Source: Cricetomys ansorgei
Lineage: Eukaryota > Chordata > Mammalia > Rodentia > Nesomyidae
Assembly: GCA_026225945.1 (NCBI GenBank)
Contig: JAMJFZ010000239.1
Location: 27,429,501 to 27,493,500 of the forward strand
DNA length: 64,000 bases
Direction of reading: 5' to 3'
Every line of letters begins with the position of its first letter. Position 1 is the first letter of the stretch. A model generated the notes under the pieces. The model had not been told where the DNA came from, ran no database searches, and saw only the letters and a list, made by a program, of their open reading frames with translations. Below are positions 57,321-64,000 of this stretch, in pieces. A program made the position numbers and the translations under genes.

Positions 57321-57700
57321 GACTCCCCCCACTCTGTGGGCATTGAACACCTGTAGCTCTTCATTTAAATGTGAGCATTATGAGATACCCCCCCATTCAT
57401 ATTGGTATGTCAACTGGTGGTGTTGCTGTGTGATTCTTGCTCAGGTGACTATATTGCTGAGAGCTCATGGGTGGGTGAAGCTTCCCTGCTGTATTCAAAG
57501 ACATTATCTCACAACAGATGCCCTTGTCTTCTAGCTTTCATAATCTTTCTGTCCCCTCTTCCAACATTTCCCAAAGCCTCGGGTGTAGTTGTCACAATTC
57601 AGATGCATGTGTTGACTATCGAGCATACAGGACTAATAGTTGAAACCACAAGGGTAACAGTATGGTACATGATTCCAAGACAGACCATTGTAATAAGCCC
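57321..57700 (-). mobile_element. Lx-type L1 3' UTR
   Basis: On +: TTGGTATGTCAACTGGTGGT, GTTGCTGTGTGATTCTTGCT, CTATATTGCTGAGAGCTCAT, CATTATCTCACAACAGATGC, TTTCATAATCTTTCTGTCCC, CTCTTCCAACATTTCCC. Same strand as the preceding ORF2 piece but a separate 3' end, so two insertions are juxtaposed. The 100-residue frame at 57402-57704 is antisense UTR. Confidence 0.75.
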
Positions 57701-58149
57701 ATGAATCATATAACCAACTGAGTCCAGGTCCTACATCACACGAGTCCTGTTTTTCAAGGTAGTCATCTTAGATACAGACTATTTTCCATGATGACCATTG
57801 CTCAAACAATTGGAAAATCTCTCTTTGATAAAAATATGCATCTACCATTTGAAAGTGTTAGTTGCTTGTGGTGAGTCCCTGTATTTTTATTGTTCTTTGT
57901 AAGCTAAGCTATTGCTAGCATATATCTTCCAAGAGTAAAGAATCTCCTAGAAAGATAAAATATAAGTTTAATATATTTTAGTTTAAATCCCATTTCTATC
58001 AATTCTCACTTAAAAGATTCAAGTATATTCATTTATCTACATGTAAGTTTTCCTTTAAACGTTGGTGGTCATAATTCTCTGCTGACTACTGTATATGTAC
58101 ATGAGCATCCATTTATGGCATACTGAATGTCTGTTGTTATCATTAATGG
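57701..58149. other. Unassigned spacer
   Basis: Nothing recognised. Confidence 0.4.
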
Positions 58150-58540
58150 AATATCTCCTGTAATTCTCTGGCTGGCTGGCTCCATTGATTTTGATATGAG
58201 GGAGGCAGATAATCATGGTAGGTAGGAAGATCTAACAGAGCAAAGTTGTTCATATTGTGGCAGCCAAGAATCAGAGAGAGAAAGGAGGAAACCAAGGATG
58301 AAATATCTCTTTCATAGTTGACCTCCAATATATAAGACAATATTTGACCTCCAAATATAAGACATCACTTTCAGTGGCCTAGTTTCTCAACCAGCCCCCT
58401 CTCCTATTAAATAATCCATTCTATTATGAACTCAGCAGTGGATTGCATTAACTCACTGATGGTGTCCAAACCTTCATGAAAGAATCACTTGTCAAGAGCC
58501 CATCAGCTCTCATTTTAAATTCAAGCTAAAATAAATTATT
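58150..58540 (-). mobile_element. MaLR-type LTR
   Basis: On +: GGCTGGCTGGCTCCATTGAT, AATCATGGTAGGTAGGAAGA, AGCAAAGTTGTTCATATTGT, GGCAGCCAAGAATCAGAGAG, GGCCTAGTTTCTCAACCAGC, AATAATCCATTCTATTATGA, TCACTGATGGTGTCCAAACC then CTTGTCAAGAGCCC. This is the antisense of the family seen at 54378 (+). TGACCTCCAATATATAAGAC is partly repeated at 58319-58365. Confidence 0.6.
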
Positions 58541-58575
58541 CTAATCATAAATATATATTTTAAAATATAGAAACT

Positions 58576-58768
58576 TTAGGGTGGTAGAAATATCTCAGTG
58601 GTTAAGAACTCTGGCTGCTCTTTCAGAGGACCTTGGTTTGATTCCTGGTACCCACAGAATGGCTCACAACTGTACCTAGGGTGTCTAAAAGTCGCTTCTG
58701 ACCTCTTCGCAGTGGCACACAGACAGGCATGCAGTTAAAACACCTATATGTATTAAATAAGAAATAAG
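58576..58768 (+). mobile_element. B3 (B2-class) SINE
   Basis: Head TAGAAATATCTCAGTGGTTA, AGAACTCTGGCTGCTCTTTC, AGAGGACCTTGGTTTGATTC, body GAATGGCTCACAACTGTACC, distal GACCTCTTCGCAGTGGCACA, CAGACAGGCATGCAGTTAAA, ACACCTATATGTATTAAATA. Confidence 0.9.
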
Positions 58769-59014
58769 GTAGAATGTTTTTTTAATATAGATTTTCATTA
58801 TGGGGGAAATTAATATAATAATGTCTAAAGTTTAATATGACAGTTTCAATAAGATGACTAGACATTATTAGTCATTATTATTGAATAATAATAATTTGGA
58901 AGGGTTTCTAAATTTTTGTATAATTTAGGAGATACTATTTTCATGCCATTTAATTTTGCTACAGCAATATATAGATACTCGATCTCTCCAGTTCCTGGTC
59001 TTTTTTATTATTTT
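58769..59014. other. AT-rich spacer
   Basis: Several TTATTATTGAATAATAATAA-type self-complementary AT segments near 58868-58896; nothing else. Confidence 0.5.
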
Positions 59015-59100
59015 ATTTACAGATTTTGTTGTTGTTGTTCTTGTTTTTGAGATGAGGTTTCTCTATTGTAACTCTGGCTGTCTGGCCATTTACAGATTTT
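59015..59100 (-). mobile_element. Short B1 insertion with perfect target-site duplication
   Basis: A B1 piece of about 60 bases (59028-59087; GTTGTTGTTGTTCTTG tail, GAGATGAGGTTTCTCTATTG, TAACTCTGGCTGTCTGGCC) between two perfect copies of ATTTACAGATTTT at 59015-59027 and 59088-59100. The 13-bp duplication shows that it inserted already short, as a 5'-truncated copy. Confidence 0.85.
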
Positions 59101-59430
59101 TAGCATCCAGAAAATACATGTTTTCCACATCATAGCCTGATTTCTTTACTAGGAAAACGAGATTAATTCTGCTGGAGTGAAATGGGGATTGTTTCTTAGG
59201 ACATTGAATATTAGAAAAGTGCTGTCTAATTTTTCAATGTACTATGAGAGAAAACTTTAAGAGCTGTTTGAAATTATGATTTAATGTTAAGGACAGTCAT
59301 ACACATTTTTAAGAAAGTTCAAAATTAACATACAGTTGGTAGGTGGCTGAAAAGATACATTTCATACAAATAATCAAGTACAAAAGGTTTAACTGTGAGA
59401 TTTATTTTTTTCATTATGGAAAAAAGTAAT
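59101..59430. other. Unassigned spacer
   Basis: Nothing recognised. Confidence 0.4.
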
Positions 59431-59593
59431 TATAGCCAGGCATTGGGGGCACATACCCTTATTCCCAGCACTAGGGAGGCAGAGGCAGGCAGATTTCTGA
59501 TTTTGAGGACAGCCTGGTCTACAGAGTGAGTTCCAGGACTGCCAGGGCTACATGGAGAATTTCATTTCTCAAAAAACAACAAAACAAGCAAAT
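59431..59593 (+). mobile_element. B1 SINE, near full length
   Basis: GCCAGGCATTGGGGGCACAT, CCCAGCACTAGGGAGGCAGA, GGCAGGCAGATTTCTGATTT, CAGCCTGGTCTACAGAGTGA, CTGCCAGGGCTACATGGAGA then TTTCTCAAAAAACAAC. AAGTAAT lies on both sides (59424-59430 and 59594-59600), a possible short target duplication at the edge of the L1 piece that follows. Confidence 0.93.
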
Positions 59594-60030
59594 AAGTAAT
59601 CCTGAAAAATAAAAGAACTTCTGGAGGTATCAGCATTTCTGATCTCAAGTTGTACAGAGCTACAGTAAATAAAAACCACATGGTATTGACATAAAAACAC
59701 ACACCTAGATCAATCTAACTGAATCAAAGAATCAGACATAAATCCACAGACTTATAGACACTTGATCTTCTGTAAAGAAACCAGAAACAGACAATGTAAA
59801 AAAGAAAATGTCTTTAACAAATGGTGCTGGTCTAATTGGATGTACATATGTAGAAGAATGTAAATAGATCTACATCAATCACCATACACAAAACTCAAGT
59901 CCAAATGGATCAAAGACCTCAACATAAAATCAGATACACTGGACCTGATAGATGAAAAATTGGGGAATAGCCTTGAACATATTGGCACAGGAGACAACTT
60001 CCTGAACAGAACTCCAGGCCCTCTTTAAAT
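59594..60030 (+). mobile_element. L1 ORF2 internal fragment, truncated at both ends
   Basis: TCCTGAAAAATAAAAGAACT, TCTGGAGGTATCAGCATTTC, CATGGTATTGACATAAAAAC, TTTAACAAATGGTGCTGGTC, ATGGATCAAAGACCTCAAC, GGCACAGGAGACAACTTCC. One frame still reads NKWCW and, further on, KWIKDLNIKSDTL and IGTGDNFLNRT, the ORF2 region downstream of the reverse transcriptase. Upstream frames have stops; no 3' UTR follows. Confidence 0.9.
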
Positions 60031-60849
60031 GTGCTTGTTACTACTGTATTATAGACTCAATCAGCTTCTTACCCATGGTTATTTCTGCTGAAAGTTATTG
60101 TGAATGGAATCATCTTTTTCTGTCATATTTTCTAACAGGAAATTTTTGATCTCTCAGGTTGTTTCCTCCACAATCAGATGATGAGACAAAGATTCCTGTA
60201 CAAGTAGTTTATTGAGGTGACATTCCCAGACAAAACAAGAAAATGTATGGAATAAAATGGAGAGTCAAACACAGGAGTCACTCAATCATGGAAAGACTTC
60301 AAAGACTTTGCCACTTTCACTGAATACTTCATACCACCCAACAGTAGATGAGAGATGTGCTAATCATACGCTCAAGAATATCATACCATGATGAGTTCAG
60401 AACCCATTCCCACTTAGGAAAATCTACACTAATGCCTAAAGACAATACAACTGCTTAAAAGGACAAACAAAAAAATCTAGAATAAAATATTTTTAATGTT
60501 TTAAATTTACACGAATAATGTTAGATTTCAAGCATAACGTCGTCAATCAATAAGAAGACAAAATGAAAAAATAAGCAAGGGCACATAAACTGCCAGTTGC
60601 GTATGAGAAAACAGACAATGAATGCATGGTAATTTAAGTAATTTAGTCTTTAAGGAGCAGTTCCATTGATTCTGATTTATCTGTCTTAAGATATTATGTG
60701 GTCATGTTAATGGTTCTTATTCTGGTTAATATTTATTCAGTAAATTCAGTAAATTTTCTTTTGTCATTCTTTTGCATCCCTAACTTGTTGACCTTATATT
60801 GCATTAATATTACATTAATGGTGGTTTTTTCAATATAATGTAACTTATT
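60031..60849. other. Unassigned AT-rich stretch
   Basis: Nothing firmly recognised. Confidence 0.4.
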
Positions 60850-62130
60850 ATTACTTGTGAAAAATGACACATTTATATTTACTGTTATTACAATAAACAT
60901 CCTATTTACTTTGATTGTTGATATAGTTGGAGCTTTCTGTCATCTTATTTTCTGCTTGCTGTGTTTTTATTTATGATTCCTTTTCCTGTAACCAAGGTCT
61001 AAAGGGAAAGTGTGAGGTCATGTAATTTTTTCTTATTTTATTTCTTCATCTTACCCTTCTAGAACTTACTAATGTATTTTATATTTCTCCATACATGGCT
61101 ATTCTAAAAAATTTAATATTAAAATTACAAGTTAGAAATTTTTCTCTTTACCTTATTTACCAATGAGAGATCTTACAACTCTTTTCTCTATCAGCCCCAG
61201 TCTGCATTTCATACCTCTGCTGTGTAGAATTTCTTATCTCAGCAGTTTGTTTATTTCAAATTACAGACATAATTTTTGTATATGCTCATTATAAACATGT
61301 TTCCATATGATTACTTATATTTACTTAAGTGTTTACATGCAAAGTCTTTTTATTTCATTTAATCTTGCATTTTATACTCTGTCTATGAAAAAAAAAACAA
61401 TTATATCTGTCTTTTCCATGGTCCTTCAGTGATTTTGGGCTATTTTGTGCTCATATCCTTCACCCTCACTTTTGAAGGGAGGTAAAAATGTCAGATTACT
61501 TTTTAATCCCCACTATAAAATATTCTAGTGATTTTATTGGTGTATAGATTTATTTCTCTGTGATCTTTTAAATACCTCTTTCTTCTTGGTATTCTATTGG
61601 GGAATCAAGATGCATTGAAGTATTGATTTCATGTTCATTTTTATCTGTTTAAGGTTCATTTGTGAATCTAAGAGACAAGGATCCCTGCCTTTAATCAACT
61701 ATGGAAAACCTTAAGCTTTTAAATAATTATCTCTTTAAGTCATTTCTCTTTCATTGTCTTAGTTCTTGTCTTCAGAAAGCATTCTTATATATATTTGAAA
61801 CATTTTCATTACACGTTCCTTTGATTTTCTTATATGATCATTTCTGATATACTCAGTGTCACCTTTGTGTGTTTTAGTTTTCATTGTGAATTTATATCCA
61901 CAAACCTTTTTTGTGGAATTTTCATTTGGTCTTCTTTAGAGTATTTCTGTTTCTTCTTTAGAGTATTTCTGTTTTTTCTGCCTGCATAGCTTATCACGTT
62001 ATTTTACACTGCTGTTTTTAATGTGTCCTTTCTGTTTCATTTCACTGAAGAATCTTATGCATGTCATATTTGTTTGCCAAACCAACAAAGTAGTGTAAAT
62101 GTGAAATAGAAACTAATGTGGTTTCCAGTT
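60850..62130 (-). mobile_element. Probable ancient L1M 5'/ORF1-side sequence
   Basis: T-rich + strand with blocks resembling antisense L1M: TTCTGTCATCTTATTTTCTG, GGGGAATCAAGATGCATTGA, TGTTCATTTTTATCTGTTTA, TTTAAATAATTATCTCTTTA, GGAATTTTCATTTGGTCTTC, GAGTATTTCTGTTTCTTC. Highly diverged. Contains a perfect 22-bp tandem duplication at 61931-61974. Confidence 0.45.
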
Positions 62131-63521
62131 TGTTTCCAGGTTTCCAGTGGTGGAGATGTTTTTACTGTCTGTTCGCTCACTGCTTGCACCAGCCAACACA
62201 CACATCCTTTTTTGTCTTTTACCTTCATCCACAGGACGTTTTCCTGAAGTCGTCTGTGAGTTCTGCCTTATATTATTAGCATTTTTGATTTTCCCCAGTG
62301 TTCAGAAGATTCATTTATACTCCTTTTCTCCTTGCCTGAACCAAGGACTGGTCTACTTGGAAAGCTTTCTATTTTGATTTATTCTGTAGGGAAAACTATG
62401 GATTTTAGTTCTATTTCCCAATCAGTTTTCTAGCTCTTTGGTCTTTTTTTGTTTTTTTTTTTACCCTCGAGGAAGCCCTTGAATTACAGTTAGTATATTT
62501 TAAATGGTTCATTACATTTTATCCATAGAAATGAACTTTGTGCAATAGATACTTAGGAAGGTGGTGATATTCCACTTTATAACTAGAAAGAGAAACTAAA
62601 AAATTAGCTACAATTTCATTGTTGATAAGAGTTCCTTAGAGAATAATTTTAATTAGCAAAAAGTTGTAAACATTTTTGAAGTGTTGTTTTATTAAAACAC
62701 TGTTTTAAAATATAAAATTCAAAATTTTACTGGGATTTCTTATGGGCTTGGTGTATGTTCCATCTGAAAAAGGTATCAAAGAATTATAATCAACAAGCCA
62801 ACCTATCATGGCCTATGTCTTATTTATTCTTTATAAATGATCACTCCTAGAAGACTGAAAGTAATGACAATGTATCTGAGTGGTCATGTGTCCCTGTTTC
62901 TTCCCAACCTTTCTCTATCTGTTTCTGCTTTGTATATATTAACTGCATTTCCTGCTGGTGCTTAGTTCGGTCTGTCTTGACTGTGGGTGAATGCTTCATC
63001 TTTCTTCCAATTACTAACTCAGCTTCAGAGTTGTATTTCAAAGTATACTGACTATCCTGCTTTTTAATCTATCTGTTGTTTTGCTGAATTTGTCTTTTAT
63101 GTTTCAACTTTTCATCATTTCATTTGTGTATCCTGAATATTTAGCTATTTAGAGCAGTGCAATTTTAATATTTGGGTATTAGAGTGGTGCTGGGAGCAAT
63201 ACAGGGGAACAGCAGCCAGCACTGGAGCTTCAGGGGTATAGCCTACTCTTTAGCAAGGCAGCAGTAAGTTTTTACCTTGCCCTTCTGGGAAATTGTCTCC
63301 TGAATGCCCTTTGCCACTGCTGGGCCTTATCATGCTTGTTGCTGTCATGGTCTCCCTGCCTCTCTTGTGGTATGAAAGTTCTATGGGGGTCTCTAACCCT
63401 TCACTGGGCAGTGTTACTGGTACACATAAACATGGTGATGATTTTCCTTTGAGTAATGCTGCTTGGATAAGGCAATGTCACTCAGTTAAACTAGCCATTC
63501 AATTGAAACTCCAGAAAGAAT
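62131..63521. other. Unassigned AT-rich stretch
   Basis: It may continue the L1M-like sequence, but no block is convincing. The 76-residue frames at 62147-62377 and 63293-63523 have no recognisable domain. T-rich run at 62444-62462. Confidence 0.4.
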
Positions 63522-63553
63522 AACAAACAAACAAACAAACAAACAAACAAACA
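63522..63553. repeat. (CAAA)n microsatellite
   Basis: Eight AAAC units, possibly the A-rich tail of an unrecognised element ending at CCAGAAAGAATAAC. Confidence 0.95.
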
Positions 63554-64000
63554 ACATGCATACTTAGGAATATTAGGTGTTTTCCACATATAGTTTCGGG
63601 ACTAAATTAGGATGTTTTGCCAGCTGCCTTAGAATCAGTAACTTAGGAAACATTAGTAACCTAAGGAATAGCATAAAAGTGCATGACTTGACTAACCAAG
63701 CCAGAACTAACCTTACAACTCTCTAATTTTCCAACAGTTCAAAAAGGAGACACAAAATCCAATTGTGTGTCATCCTAAAGACTGCAAGTACTTGTCTTCC
63801 ATGATGAAACACATTAGTGAGGTCATCTACAGGTTTACAAATTTATTTGTATTTCTAAATCTGTTCATAGGAAAAGTTGTGTGGCTCGCTCTAGAGTCTT
63901 GGTGCCAACATCACTAAAAGCTGCTCTAATAAACCCGTGCTGTACAGGTCACACGGCTCTGCTTGGAATTACCAACTTGCACTGTGGCGTTTGATGCCAT
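63554..64000. other. Unassigned end of window
   Basis: No gene or repeat recognised. Short stem CTTAGG..CCTAAG near 63640-63665. Confidence 0.4.

Noticed and set aside
60150..60420. Possible ancient LTR fragment (AGTAGTTTATTGAGGTGACA block)
   Set aside because: Only one block resembles a mammal-wide repeat; not enough order to call.

Overview
This window looks like a gene-free stretch, intergenic or deep intronic, of a muroid (mouse-like) rodent nuclear genome. The evidence is its interspersed repeats: B1, B2/B3, B4/ID_B1-type and one ID-like SINE, rodent Lx-class L1 3' ends, MaLR LTRs, and older mammal-wide L1M, MIR and L2-like remnants. DNA is AT-rich. I found no bacterial, plasmid or phage signature and no protein-coding gene. 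Every open frame checked is short, low-complexity, or inside a repeat or unremarkable sequence. Repeat family names come from recalled consensus patterns, not a database search, so subfamily names are tentative and the species cannot be fixed.

Layout. 0-6.5 kb: three same-orientation (+) L1 3' ends with a decayed B1. 6.5-13.9 kb: mostly unassigned sequence, a long CT tract, two minus-strand B4-type SINEs, a MaLR-like fragment, and one copy (copy C) of a 311-319 bp LTR-like repeat. 13.9-17.1 kb: ancient L1M and MIR pieces. 17-27 kb: mostly unassigned, with microsatellites, B4/B3/B1 SINEs and one candidate regulatory block near 23.5 kb. 27.3-28.2 kb: MIR- and MST-like remnants. 28.6-32.6 kb: one ancient L1M ORF2 on the minus strand, broken by three younger insertions: a 1.7-kb LTR-type element (copies A and B), an Lx 3' UTR and an ID-like SINE. 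33-45 kb: (TA)n, MIR, a 1-kb Lx 3' UTR, B3, B4 (one with a 69-bp tandem duplication), a nearly intact B1 with a target-site duplication, and a strong CTCF-type motif at 42.36 kb. 45-49.4 kb: the longest stretch without a recognised repeat. 49.4-60 kb: minus-strand B1s, MaLRs in opposite orientations, a compound minus-strand L1, B3, B1 and an L1 ORF2 fragment. 60-64 kb: AT-rich ancient L1M-like sequence and a (CAAA)n tract.

No genes act together here. The informative content is insertion history (who landed in whom), a few candidate cis-regulatory sites, and an LTR-type composite element that merits family assignment. I saw nothing that supports a new biological system.
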